A DNA stretch of 57,576 bases from NCBI GenBank assembly GCA_902775555.1, contig CACYMQ010000016.1:1-57576 (forward strand). Direction: 5' to 3'. Numbering within the stretch: position 1 is the stretch's first letter; each line of letters begins with the position of its first letter. This stretch comes from an uncultured Lachnospiraceae bacterium. Its GTDB lineage: Bacteria > Bacillota > Clostridia > Lachnospirales > Lachnospiraceae. The position numbers and the translations under genes are program-made. This document shows positions 26,987-35,747 of this stretch, piece after piece. The notes below the pieces were generated by a model, which saw only the letters and a list, made by a program, of their open reading frames with translations, was not told where the DNA came from and did no database searches.

Positions 26987-29314
26987 ATGGCAGGAAGAAA
27001 GGCAGTATTTGCGATCAACTGGATGGAGGTGGATGCACTGGTACATGCGCGTCATGAGAATCCCCATCATATACTGGGAATGCACGAATGTATCGATGAT
27101 GTATATATCAATGTGTATCTTCCGGACGCGAAGATCGTAAAGATCAAAAACCTGAATACAAAGAAGAATTATACTCTTGTATCCGAGCGGGTGAAGGGCT
27201 TCTTCTCCGTGATGCTGAAGGATACAAAGAACTTTCCCTATGAGGTAAAAGCAAAATTCGAAGACGGACATGAAGAAACATATATCGATCCCTATATCTT
27301 TGAGCCGGTGATCGATCCCATCGACATCAGCCGGTTCAATGAGGGTCAGCATTACCGGATCTACGAGAAGCTGGGTGCACATCCCATGACAGTGGATGGC
27401 GTGGAGGGAACGCTTTTTGCCGTATGGGCGCCCAATGCGGAAAGAGTTTCGGTTGTCGGAAATTTCAATAACTGGGACGGACGTCGTTATCCCATGAGAA
27501 AGCTTGATTATTCCGGCATCTTTGAACTCTTTATCCCCGGAGATTTTCTGGGGGAGATCTATAAATACGAGATCCGTTCCAAGACCGGTCAGGTCTTTAT
27601 GAAGAGCGATCCGTATGCATTTACTTCGGAAATACGGCCGGCCAATGCATCCCGCGTAACGGAGCTGCATTATACATGGCAGGATAAAAACTGGATGGCT
27701 GCAAGAAACAAGCAGGCAGCAGACAAAAAGCCCATGAACATCTATGAGGTTCATATGGGCTCCTGGAAGCGGCCGAAGGATGGAAGAGAGTTTTTCAATT
27801 ACAAGGAGATCGCCCTTGCCATGGCCGAATATATGAAGGGCATGGGATATAACTACGTGGAACTGATGCCCGTTATGGAGCATCCGTATGACCCCTCCTG
27901 GGGATATCAGGTGACCGGCTACTATGCACCTACCTCCCGCTATGGAAATCCCGAGGACTTCATGGGATTTGTGGATTACATGCATGCACAGGGGATCGGA
28001 GTCATCATTGACTGGGTACCGGCACATTTCCCCAAGGATGATCACGGACTGGGAAGATTTGACGGCACTCCGCTGTATGAAAATGCGGATCCCCAGAGGG
28101 GAGAGCATCCGCATTGGGGAACCTATATTTTCGATTATGGCAGAAATGAGGTCCGTAACTTCCTTATCTCCAATGCGCTTTACTGGGCGGATAAATATCA
28201 TGTGGACGGGATCCGGATGGATGCGGTAGCTTCCATGCTTTATCTGGATTACGGCCGCGGCCCCGGAGAGTGGAAGGCAAATAAGTTCGGCGGAAATGAG
28301 AATCTGGAAGCCATCGCCTTCATCAAGGAACTGAATGAGAAGATGGCGGAATACTATCCGGATGTAATGATGATCGCGGAGGAATCCACGGCATGGCCGA
28401 TGATGACGCATCCCGTAAAGGAAGGCGGCATGGGCTTTGATTACAAGTGGAACATGGGCTGGATGAATGATTTCCTCCGGTACATGAAGCTGGATCCTTT
28501 ATACCGCAAGTATCATCACAATGACCTGACCTTCAGCATGGTGTATGCATACAGCGAGAAATTCGTTCTGGTATTGTCTCATGATGAGGTGGTTCATGAA
28601 AAAGGGTCTCTGATCGAGAAGATGCCCGGAGGATATGAGGATAAATTCTCGAATCTCCGGACTGCCTACGGATTCATGATGACACATCCGGGGAAGAAGC
28701 TTCTGTTTATGGGACAGGAATTTGCACAGTTCAAGGAATTCAATGAATCCGATGAACTGGACTGGTCCCTGTTTGAATTTGACGCGCATACCTATGTGCA
28801 GGCATACATGAAGGCTCTGAACAAACTGTATCAGACGGAGCCGGCTCTGTATCAGAAGGACAGTGATCCCGAAGGCTTTGCCTGGATCCAGGAAGCGGAT
28901 GCAAATCATTCCCTGCTTTCCTTTGAACGACGCGGAGAGTCGGAGAAGGATACGCTCCTTGTGATCTGCAATTTCACTCCCATCGCATATAAGAACTACA
29001 AGCTTGCGGTACCGTCCGAAGGACGCTGGAAGGAGATCTTCTCCAGCGATGCGGCAAAGTTCGGCGGAGAGGGAATGAACAATAAGACGGCCAAGGATTC
29101 CAAGGCAGGAAAGGTGGATGGCAGAAAGGACTATATCTCCATCACGGTGCCGGGTCTTTCCATTTCCGTATTTAAAAAGACGGCTGCAAGGAAGGCTGTA
29201 GGGAAGGACGGATCCGCAAAGAAAACCGAGACAGCGAAAAAGGCTGAGACGGCGAAAAAGGCTGATGCGGTGAAGAAAACCGAGACAGTGAAAAAGGCTG
29301 AGACGGCGAATTAA
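26987..29314 (+). CDS. glgB: 1,4-alpha-glucan branching enzyme with a Lys/Thr/Glu/Ala tail
   Basis: It transfers glucan segments to make alpha-1,6 branches in glycogen. From ATG 26987 it has 775 residues. A CBM48 domain (GTLFAVWAPNAERVSVVGNF, near 145) precedes the GH13 barrel. Catalytic residues: nucleophile Asp412 in GIRMDAVAS, acid/base Glu465 in IAEESTAWP, and the LSHDEVVHEKGSL motif. After the C-terminal beta domain there is an unusual tail of about 45 residues made of KK-TET-AKKAET type units, which the enzyme does not need. A TTG at 26975 is in frame but lies inside the ribosome binding site. No other glycogen gene is nearby. Confidence 0.95.
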   Translation: MAGRKAVFAINWMEVDALVHARHENPHHILGMHECIDDVYINVYLPDAKIVKIKNLNTKKNYTLVSERVKGFFSVMLKDTKNFPYEVKAKFEDGHEETYIDPYIFEPVIDPIDISRFNEGQHYRIYEKLGAHPMTVDGVEGTLFAVWAPNAERVSVVGNFNNWDGRRYPMRKLDYSGIFELFIPGDFLGEIYKYEIRSKTGQVFMKSDPYAFTSEIRPANASRVTELHYTWQDKNWMAARNKQAADKKPMNIYEVHMGSWKRPKDGREFFNYKEIALAMAEYMKGMGYNYVELMPVMEHPYDPSWGYQVTGYYAPTSRYGNPEDFMGFVDYMHAQGIGVIIDWVPAHFPKDDHGLGRFDGTPLYENADPQRGEHPHWGTYIFDYGRNEVRNFLISNALYWADKYHVDGIRMDAVASMLYLDYGRGPGEWKANKFGGNENLEAIAFIKELNEKMAEYYPDVMMIAEESTAWPMMTHPVKEGGMGFDYKWNMGWMNDFLRYMKLDPLYRKYHHNDLTFSMVYAYSEKFVLVLSHDEVVHEKGSLIEKMPGGYEDKFSNLRTAYGFMMTHPGKKLLFMGQEFAQFKEFNESDELDWSLFEFDAHTYVQAYMKALNKLYQTEPALYQKDSDPEGFAWIQEADANHSLLSFERRGESEKDTLLVICNFTPIAYKNYKLAVPSEGRWKEIFSSDAAKFGGEGMNNKTAKDSKAGKVDGRKDYISITVPGLSISVFKKTAARKAVGKDGSAKKTETAKKAETAKKADAVKKTETVKKAETAN
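29218..29314 (+). repeat. Lys/Ala/Thr/Glu-rich repeats at the 3' end of glgB
   Basis: Units coding KKTETAKKAET and close variants are repeated about three times up to the stop codon. The DNA units are nearly identical, which suggests recent expansion. Confidence 0.8.
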
Positions 29315-29317
29315 CGA

Positions 29318-29350
29318 TGTCATTCTGAGTGCGAAGCACGAAGAATCTTA
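29318..29350 (+). repeat. Hairpin repeat copy between glgB and the CobW-type gene
   Basis: Outer arms ATTCT/AGAAT, GA opposite GA, inner GTGC/GCAC stem around GAA. It begins 3 bases after the glgB stop codon. The inner stem has four base pairs and differs from other copies at both sides, so pairing is kept. Confidence 0.8.
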
Positions 29351-29388
29351 TCAAATATAAAACATGTATTATAAACGGAGGCGTTAAC

Positions 29389-30540
29389 GTGGCTAAGGTA
29401 GACATCATTTCCGGATTCCTGGGAGCCGGAAAAACAACACTTATCAAAAAACTGATCAAGGAAGCATTTGCCGGAGAGCAGCTGGTCCTGATCGAGAATG
29501 AATTCGGTGAGATCGGTGTGGACGGTGCTTTCATGAAGGAAGCAGGCATCCAGGTAAATGAACTGAATTCCGGCTGCATCTGCTGCTCGCTGGTGGGAGA
29601 TTTCGGTGAGGCTTTGAAGCAGGTCGTAGATCAGTATCACCCGGACCGGATCATCATCGAACCCTCGGGAGTCGGAAAGCTTTCCGATGTGGTAAAGGCG
29701 ATCCAGAAGGCCGCAGAACATGTGGATCTTCAGCTGAATACGGCAACTACCGTTGTCGATGTGACCAAGGCTAAGGTCTATATGAAGAACTTCGGAGAGT
29801 TCTTCCTGAATCAGATCGAAGCTGCAGGAACCGTAGTACTCAGCCGTACCCAGAATGTACCGGAAGAGAAGCTGATGGATGCTGCAGGCCGTATCAGGGA
29901 GCATAATCCGGAAGCAAGAGTGATCACCACCGCATGGGATGATATCTCCGGGGTACAGATCCTGGAGGCGATGGAGCACTCCACAAATGTAGAAGATATC
30001 ATGAAGAATTTCAAATATGATCCGGCGGTGGATGACGAGGAGCATCACCATCACCACCATCACCATGACCACGACGACCATGACGAGGACGAGCATGAGC
30101 ACCATCACCACCATGACCATGACGATCATGACGAGGATGAGCATCATCACCATCATGACGAGGATGAAGGTGAGGGACATCATCACCATCATCATTATGA
30201 CGAAAATGGTGTCTGTAGCTGCGGACATCACCATCATCACCATCACGGACATGATGCGGATGAGATCTTTACCAGCTGGGGAAGAGAGACCGCACGCCGT
30301 TACAGCAGGGAAGAGCTTACAGCGATCCTGGAACAGCTTGCGGTGGAGGATGAGAATCCATTCGGGATCATCCTGCGTGCCAAGGGTATCGTGCCGGATA
30401 AAGACCAGAAATGGATGGAATTTGATCTGGTACCGGGAGAATATGAGATCCGTGAAAGCTCAGCCGAATACACAGGCAAGCTGTGCGTGATCGGAAGTGA
30501 ACTGAAGGAAGACAAGGTAGCCGAACTCTTCGGCATCTGA
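29389..30540 (+). CDS. COG0523/CobW-type GTPase with a large His-rich metal-binding segment
   Basis: A 383-residue G3E GTPase, the family of metal chaperones that includes the zinc-handling ZNG1/YciC/YeiR group. Start: GTG 29389, 7 bases after GGAGG; the open frame begins earlier but lacks a site. Walker A is GFLGAGKTT (9-17), and the metal-binding CxCC motif is Cys63-Ile-Cys65-Cys66. Residues about 216-289 are a His/Asp/Glu tract with runs of up to eight His and the element CSCGHHHH, followed by the CobW C-terminal domain. This points to zinc, nickel or cobalt handling. A second, smaller family member follows, so the two may work as a pair. No Zur box was recognised upstream. Confidence 0.92.
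   Translation: MAKVDIISGFLGAGKTTLIKKLIKEAFAGEQLVLIENEFGEIGVDGAFMKEAGIQVNELNSGCICCSLVGDFGEALKQVVDQYHPDRIIIEPSGVGKLSDVVKAIQKAAEHVDLQLNTATTVVDVTKAKVYMKNFGEFFLNQIEAAGTVVLSRTQNVPEEKLMDAAGRIREHNPEARVITTAWDDISGVQILEAMEHSTNVEDIMKNFKYDPAVDDEEHHHHHHHHDHDDHDEDEHEHHHHHDHDDHDEDEHHHHHDEDEGEGHHHHHHYDENGVCSCGHHHHHHHGHDADEIFTSWGRETARRYSREELTAILEQLAVEDENPFGIILRAKGIVPDKDQKWMEFDLVPGEYEIRESSAEYTGKLCVIGSELKEDKVAELFGI
30036..30255 (+). repeat. CAY-rich repeats coding the His/Asp/Glu tract
   Basis: Runs of CAT/CAC mixed with GAC/GAT/GAG triplets encode the metal-binding tract. Blocks of the type HHDHDDHDEDEH occur twice. The opposite strand is open as a Met/Val-rich frame because of this composition. Confidence 0.85.
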
Positions 30541-30617
30541 CCGGTCCGGTTATATAGGAAAGTAAGCCGGGTCCCTGAGAAGGATCCGTAATCGATGGAG
30601 TATAGAGGCATAGGAAC

Positions 30618-31583
30618 ATGAGAAAACAGGAAGAAAAGGAGATCCCTGTATACCTCTTTATGGGATTTCTTGGAAGCGGGAAGACCACATTTGCAAAGGA
30701 TACACTCCTAAAGCAGGATTTCACGGAGGGACAGAAGACACTGTTTCTGATCTGCGAGGACGGAGAAGAAGAGTATGATTTCGAGGCGCTTCGGAAGAAG
30801 AATATCTATCCGGAGATGATCACGGAGGAGACTCTTACGACGGATCACCTGATCGAGCTCTCAAAGAAATATGAGCCCGAAAATGTGATGATCGAGTATA
30901 ATGGGATGTGGGAACTGGATAAGATCTTCCAGATCCGTGTCCCGAAGGGATGGACCGTGGTTCAGGTCATTTCCTTTGTGGATGCAACGACCTTTGACAT
31001 GTATGTCAATAATATGAAGAAGGTGATGATGGATCAGCTGAGGAATGCGGACATGATCATCTTCAACCGTTGTAACGAAACAACCAAGAAGGCGGAGTAT
31101 CGCCGGAGCATCCGTGCCGTAAACCGGCGTGCACAGATCATCTTCGAGGGTCTGGACGGACAGGTGGATAACGGAATGGATGGAGAGGTGGAGCTTCCCT
31201 TTGACACCTCCGGACCCCGCGTAGAACTTGGTGAAGAAGACTTCGGTCTTTTTTATGCGGATGCAGCGGATAATCCGGATAAGTATGTGGGAAAGACGAT
31301 CCATTTCAAAGCACAGGTGCATCGCCCCTCCAACTATGGAAACGAAGAGTTTGTTCCCGGACGGTTTGCCATGACCTGCTGTGCTGCGGATATTGCATTT
31401 GTAGGATTTAAGACCTACTATAACGGTGCAAAGAGTCTGAAGGACCGGGAATGGGTCATGGTCGAGGGTGAGATAAAGAAGGAATTCTATCCCGAGTTTC
31501 AGGGTGAGGGTCCCGTGATCTATGCAACGAGCGTTGCGAAGACCAGCCCTGCGGCCGATGAACTTGTATATTTCACATATTAG
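30618..31583 (+). CDS. CobW-type GTPase fused to a DUF1980-like C-terminal domain
   Basis: A 321-residue protein with a G3E-type P-loop GFLGSGKTTFAKD (near 16-28) and FNRCNET (near 150) where the family has its NKxD-like base-recognition motif. The CxCC metal motif seen in the upstream paralogue is absent. The last 120 residues contain YVGKTIHFKAQVHRPSN and VPGRFAMTCCAADIAFVG, which resemble the DUF1980/TIGR03943 proteins often encoded beside CobW-type GTPases. Here the two are one chain. The paired cysteines of MTCCAAD may bind metal. It is 77 bases after the His-rich GTPase and likely forms a metal-delivery unit with it; the metal is unknown. Confidence 0.82.
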   Translation: MRKQEEKEIPVYLFMGFLGSGKTTFAKDTLLKQDFTEGQKTLFLICEDGEEEYDFEALRKKNIYPEMITEETLTTDHLIELSKKYEPENVMIEYNGMWELDKIFQIRVPKGWTVVQVISFVDATTFDMYVNNMKKVMMDQLRNADMIIFNRCNETTKKAEYRRSIRAVNRRAQIIFEGLDGQVDNGMDGEVELPFDTSGPRVELGEEDFGLFYADAADNPDKYVGKTIHFKAQVHRPSNYGNEEFVPGRFAMTCCAADIAFVGFKTYYNGAKSLKDREWVMVEGEIKKEFYPEFQGEGPVIYATSVAKTSPAADELVYFTY

Positions 31584-31588
31584 CACGG

Positions 31589-31645
31589 TGTCATTCTGAG
31601 GGCGCAGCCCGGTGTCATTCTGAGGGCGCAGCCCGAAGAATCTTG
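31589..31645 (+). repeat. Hairpin repeat, partly duplicated in tandem
   Basis: A truncated copy (31589-31610) ends after the inner stem, and a complete copy (31613-31645) with arms ATTCT/AGAAT and inner GGGC/GCCC around GCA follows. The shared first part is identical, so this is a recent partial duplication or slippage event inside the element. Confidence 0.8.
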
Positions 31646-31670
31646 TCATTCAAGCATTAAGGAGAAGAGT

Positions 31671-32264
31671 ATGTCCCGTCAGACCTGGAAACCGGGAAAT
31701 ATGCTTTATCCCGTGCCGGCGGTAATGGTCAGTTGTCAGCGGCCGGGAGAAAAACCGAATATCCTGACGGTAGCCTGGGCAGGCACGGTCTGTTCCGATC
31801 CGGCAATGGTCTCCGTTTCTATCCGGCCGGAACGATACTCCTATGACATCATTAAGGAGACGGGGGTTTTTGCCATCAATCTGGTCACTGCGGATCTGAC
31901 ACGGGCTGCGGATTATTGCGGGGTAAAGTCAGGGAGAGACGTAGATAAGTTTCGGGAAATGAAGCTGACACCGGTGGAACTCTCCGGGATCGATGCGCCC
32001 GGTATCAACGAGAGTCCGTTGATCCTGGCCTGCAGGGTGAAGGAGATCAAGAAGCTCGGAACCCATGATATGTTTCTTGCAGAGGTGGTCTCCGTTTCCG
32101 CAAATGAAGACTACATGGATGAGACAGGGAAGTTCCATTTGAATGATACGGATCTGATGGCTTATTCACACGGAGAGTATTTCACCCTTGGGAAGAGACT
32201 CGGAAAGTTCGGATACTCTGTGAGAAAAACAGATAAAAGAAACAAGTACAGAAACAGAAAGTAG
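31671..32264 (+). CDS. Flavin reductase-like (FMN-binding) protein
   Basis: A 197-residue split-barrel protein of the flavin reductase/FMN-binding family. Matches include the start WKPGNMLYPVPAVMVSC, TVAWAGTVCSDPAMVSVSIR (near 34-53), and FAINLVTADLTRAADYCG (near 65). Such proteins bind FMN and act as NAD(P)H-flavin reductases or flavoredoxin-like electron carriers in anaerobes. The C-terminus ends in a basic tail (KTDKRNKYRNRK). AAGGAG precedes the ATG. A PAP2 phosphatase gene follows after 14 bases. Partner oxidoreductases are not evident. Confidence 0.88.
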   Translation: MSRQTWKPGNMLYPVPAVMVSCQRPGEKPNILTVAWAGTVCSDPAMVSVSIRPERYSYDIIKETGVFAINLVTADLTRAADYCGVKSGRDVDKFREMKLTPVELSGIDAPGINESPLILACRVKEIKKLGTHDMFLAEVVSVSANEDYMDETGKFHLNDTDLMAYSHGEYFTLGKRLGKFGYSVRKTDKRNKYRNRK

Positions 32265-32278
32265 GTTAAAAAAGGTAC

Positions 32279-32866
32279 ATGATTGATGCGATAATATCCT
32301 GGGACGCGAGTGTCCTTCTTTATTTTCAGGATCATATCCGTACGGATTGGCTGGATCCCATCATGAAGGGGATCAGTCTGATCGGTTACAAGGGTCTTTT
32401 CTGGATCGCGCTTTGTTGGGTTCTGATGCTGATCAAGAAGACCAGATGGGTGGGATTCTATGTATCTGCCTCCCTGCTGCTCAGCTTCATAGTCAATAAT
32501 CTGATCATCAAAAATCTCGTGGGACGTATCCGGCCATATGAGATCGTGGATGGTCTGACCCGTATCGTGGATGCAGAGAAGGATGCATCCTTCCCTTCGG
32601 GACATGTGGCATGTGTATTCGCGGTGGGAATGGGACTTTTGCTTGCTTCGAAGAAGAAGATTTACGGGATCCTGGTGCTTTGTTTCGGTGTTCTTATGGC
32701 CATTTCCAGAATGTACGTAGGTGTTCACTATCCGACAGACGTGATCGCAGGTATGATCTTTGCAAGCCTTGCAGCCGTTGCGGCATATTTTATCGTCCGG
32801 GCCATCGAACGGAAGGTTCAGAAACGACGGGAAGAAAAAAGCGATGCAGGCTCAATGATGGTATAA
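32279..32866 (+). CDS. PAP2-family membrane phosphatase
   Basis: A 195-residue integral membrane protein with the three PAP2 signature motifs: KNLVGRIRP (near 82), PSGH in SFPSGHVACVF (near 105) and SRMYVGVHYPTDVIAG (near 143). About five to six membrane segments are predicted. Family members hydrolyse lipid phosphates such as undecaprenyl pyrophosphate or phosphatidic acid on the outer face of the membrane; which one cannot be told here. The C-terminus is basic and cytoplasmic. It follows the flavin reductase by 14 bases and precedes comM. Confidence 0.9.
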   Translation: MIDAIISWDASVLLYFQDHIRTDWLDPIMKGISLIGYKGLFWIALCWVLMLIKKTRWVGFYVSASLLLSFIVNNLIIKNLVGRIRPYEIVDGLTRIVDAEKDASFPSGHVACVFAVGMGLLLASKKKIYGILVLCFGVLMAISRMYVGVHYPTDVIAGMIFASLAAVAAYFIVRAIERKVQKRREEKSDAGSMMV

Positions 32867-32918
32867 ATTCTTTTGATGAAAACTGTATGAGACTCCCGAA
32901 GAGGCGAAAGGAGAGTCT

Positions 32919-34457
32919 ATGTACAGTAGGATCAACAGTGGAAGCCCCCTTGGGATTGACGGTATGGTGGTAACGGTGGAAGCCGATATCAGCCAGGGAT
33001 TACCGTCACTTTCCATGGTGGGGTATCTGTCCTCCTCCGTTCGTGAGGCGGGCGACCGGGTGCGTACGGCACTCAAAAATTCGGGTTACGGCCTTCCGCC
33101 CAGGCGGATCACCGTAAGTCTTTCTCCGGCAGATGTCAGAAAGGACGGCGCAGGTTATGACCTGGCGATCGCCGTGGCTTTGCTGTGCTGCATGGAGGTA
33201 CTTCCCCGTGAAGGATTAGAAGAGTATATGTTTTTGGGAGAGCTGGGACTGGACGGAAGCGTCCGGGAGATACCCGGCGTTCTTGCTGTGGCGCATTTTG
33301 CTGAAAAGCAGGGATACCGGAAGATCGTTGTGCCCAAAGGAAATGCGGCTGAAGCAGCCTGTATCGACGGGATCCGGGTATATGGGGTGGAAAGTCTTTT
33401 GGAGGTGATATCCTTCCTGGAAGGAGAACTGATCCTGGATCCGACGCCCAGAGATGTGACACGCACGGTACTGCAGGAACCGGGCCATGACATCTCGGAG
33501 ATCCATGGTCAGAAGGCCATGAAACGGGGAGTGGAGATCGCCGTGGCAGGCTTCCATAATATCCTGATGACCGGAGCAGCCGGCGCTGGAAAGTCCCTGA
33601 TGGCAAAGTGTCTTCCGGGACTTATGCCGGAAATGACCTATGAGGAGCAGCTGGAGCTGACGAAGATCTACAGTGTGGCAGGTCTTCTTCGGGGACAGGG
33701 CGGTCTGATGCATCTTCGCCCCTTCCGGAGCCCTCATGCAAATGTGTCGGCGTCCGCGCTTCTCGGCGGTGGCGCCATTCCAAGGCCGGGAGAAGTTTCC
33801 CTGGCGGACTGCGGTGTTCTCTTCCTGGATGAATTTCCGGAGTTCGGACGGGGAGTGATCGAGGGACTTCGTGCACCCATGGAGGATCAGGAGGTGACCG
33901 TATCGCGTGTTCGGGCGTCTTACCGTTTTCCTGCCCGATTCATGCTGGTGGCAGCCCGGAATAACTGTCCCTGTGGTTTCTATCCGGACCGGATGCGGTG
34001 TCATTGTACAGAGAGACAGATACTCGATTATCGGAACCGGATCAGCCATCCCATTATGGACCGGATCGACATCCGGATCGAAGTGCGCCCGGTGGATATG
34101 GAGGATCTTCTCGGTCAGAAGGAAGAGGAGGACAGCAGCGTAGTACGTGCAAGGATTGAGGAAGCCAGGGCAAGGCAGCTTTCCAGGTATGAAGGAGAAG
34201 CGTTTCGGTTCAACTCGTCGGTTCCCCAGTCCAGGCTGCTGGATTATATAAGACTCGGCAGGGAAGAGTCCCTGCTCCTGCAGCAGGAGTACCGGAAGGG
34301 CACACTGTCTGCAAGAGGATATTTCAAGGTGCTCCGGCTGGCCCGGACCGTTGCGGATCTTGAAGGAAGAGAAGAAATCTCCTGCAAGGATCTTACGGAG
34401 GCCCTGTTCTTCAGAAATGGCGGCCTTTCCGGAGAGGAAGGCGGTGAGGGCATATGA
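32919..34457 (+). CDS. comM: YifB/ComM-family Mg-chelatase-like AAA+ ATPase
   Basis: A 512-residue hexameric helicase-like ATPase; in transformable bacteria ComM helps branch migration during DNA uptake. The N-terminal Lon-like fold begins with INSGSPLGIDGMVVTVEADI, Walker A is TGAAGAGKSLMAKCLPG (near 218), the sensor region includes FRSPHANVSASALLGGG and LFLDEFPEF, and a zinc-type NNCPCGFYPD motif follows. AGACTC (32890-32895) can pair with GAGTCT (32913-32918) around the ribosome binding site, so translation may be damped. Its last 4 bases overlap dprA. Confidence 0.94.
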   Translation: MYSRINSGSPLGIDGMVVTVEADISQGLPSLSMVGYLSSSVREAGDRVRTALKNSGYGLPPRRITVSLSPADVRKDGAGYDLAIAVALLCCMEVLPREGLEEYMFLGELGLDGSVREIPGVLAVAHFAEKQGYRKIVVPKGNAAEAACIDGIRVYGVESLLEVISFLEGELILDPTPRDVTRTVLQEPGHDISEIHGQKAMKRGVEIAVAGFHNILMTGAAGAGKSLMAKCLPGLMPEMTYEEQLELTKIYSVAGLLRGQGGLMHLRPFRSPHANVSASALLGGGAIPRPGEVSLADCGVLFLDEFPEFGRGVIEGLRAPMEDQEVTVSRVRASYRFPARFMLVAARNNCPCGFYPDRMRCHCTERQILDYRNRISHPIMDRIDIRIEVRPVDMEDLLGQKEEEDSSVVRARIEEARARQLSRYEGEAFRFNSSVPQSRLLDYIRLGREESLLLQQEYRKGTLSARGYFKVLRLARTVADLEGREEISCKDLTEALFFRNGGLSGEEGGEGI

Positions 34458-35575
34458 TCGAAGAAAGAGATGCGTTTCTCTGGCTTGGAGGTCTTCGGAC
34501 CATTGCTCCCGTGATGCGGCAAAAACTGCTGGAGTTGTTCGGTTCGGCAAATCAGTTCCTTCAGGCGCCCGAATCGGAACTGATGGCTCTGGTGGCAGAC
34601 GGGCAGCTGAAGCAGGAGTCTATGGAGGAGATCATCACCACGAGAAGGGAAGAGGCGGTGCAAAGACTTGCGGAGGATTATCTGAAACGCGGCTTTTCCT
34701 TCCTGACGCCTGCGGATCCGGAATATCCGGAGCTGCTGCGAAATATCCCGGATCCACCGGTCACTCTTTTTTACCGCGGAAGGACAGAGCTGCTTTCGGG
34801 TACCCTCTGTATCGGTGTGGTGGGCACACGGACTCCCAGCCTGTATGGAAAGGAGGTCGCCGGAAGATTTGTGTCCGGTCTGGCATCCGCGGGAATCGTT
34901 ATAGTCAGTGGCCTTGCAGCGGGGATCGATGCGGAAGCACATATGAGTGCCATTCGGTCCGGCGGTGCCACGATAGGTGTTCTGGGAGGAGGGATCGACA
35001 TTTGCTATCCCCAGAGAAACTATGGAATATATTATGAAATGTGTGAATCACAGCTGGTACTGTCGGAATACGCTCCGGGAGTGGCTCCGCTGGCAATTCA
35101 GTTTCCGCTTCGAAACCGGATCATCAGCGGGCTTTCGGAGGGACTCCTTGTTGTGGAAGCCCGGAAGAGATCCGGGACACTCATCACTGCAGATGCGGCC
35201 TTGGAACAGGGGCGCAGTGTCTATGCAGTTCCGGGGCGTCTGGGAGATCCTCTTTGTGAAGGGACCAATAACCTGATCCGCCAGGGAGCCATGTGCGTGA
35301 TGGAAGTATCGGATATCCTGGAGGATCTTGGAGTGGACCTGAAGCAAAGAAAGAGAAGCAGATCGGCCGGTCAAAAGGGAACAGGGCAGGACAACGGGAA
35401 GCTGACGAAGGAGGAACAGCAGATCTTGTCCAAGCTGTCTCTGGTTCCCGTGCATGTGGATGAGCTGTTAAAGGATGGTGACGGAAACCTTCAGGATACG
35501 TTGTCCCTGCTTCTGTCCATGGAGCGAAGGGCACTGATCCACCAGCCTGTGAGGGGGTATTATACGCTGGCATAA
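34454..35575 (+). CDS. dprA: DNA-processing protein DprA
   Basis: DprA loads RecA on incoming single-stranded DNA in transformation. In 373 residues there is an N-terminal helical part, the Rossmann fold starting at IGVVGTRTPSLYGKEVA (near 119), GLAAGIDAEAHMSAI (near 154), GGGIDICYPQRN, the strongly conserved FPLRNRIISGLS (near 215), and a small C-terminal winged-helix-like part. The 4-base overlap with comM means coupled translation. Together they suggest at least a relic of natural competence, although dprA is also kept in bacteria not known to be transformable. Confidence 0.95.
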   Translation: MIEERDAFLWLGGLRTIAPVMRQKLLELFGSANQFLQAPESELMALVADGQLKQESMEEIITTRREEAVQRLAEDYLKRGFSFLTPADPEYPELLRNIPDPPVTLFYRGRTELLSGTLCIGVVGTRTPSLYGKEVAGRFVSGLASAGIVIVSGLAAGIDAEAHMSAIRSGGATIGVLGGGIDICYPQRNYGIYYEMCESQLVLSEYAPGVAPLAIQFPLRNRIISGLSEGLLVVEARKRSGTLITADAALEQGRSVYAVPGRLGDPLCEGTNNLIRQGAMCVMEVSDILEDLGVDLKQRKRSRSAGQKGTGQDNGKLTKEEQQILSKLSLVPVHVDELLKDGDGNLQDTLSLLLSMERRALIHQPVRGYYTLA

Positions 35576-35628
35576 TGGTAAATTCCTTTTTGGGGATGAT
35601 TATTTCTGTTTCGTATGGGATACGGGGA

Positions 35629-35667
35629 TGGTATAATGAACGATAAAGAGCATCGAATGGTTCGATG
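35629..35667 (+). promoter_or_regulatory. Promoter and leader hairpin before the P-loop/SAP pair
   Basis: TGGTATAAT (35629-35637) is an extended -10 box; TTTCGT 17 bases before it is a weak -35 box. In the leader, CATCGAA (35651-35657) pairs with TTCGATG (35661-35667) around TGG. Confidence 0.5.
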
Positions 35668-35747
35668 GATGTATGTTGCTTATTTCCGGGCTGAATAATG
35701 GAACACTTTGATCGAAGAAAAGACATATGGAACAGGGAAGGACAGGC

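Noticed and set aside
29320-30252. Met/Val-rich 310-residue frame opposite the His-rich GTPase
   Set aside because: It arises from CAT/CAC triplets read backwards as ATG/GTG; low-complexity shadow.
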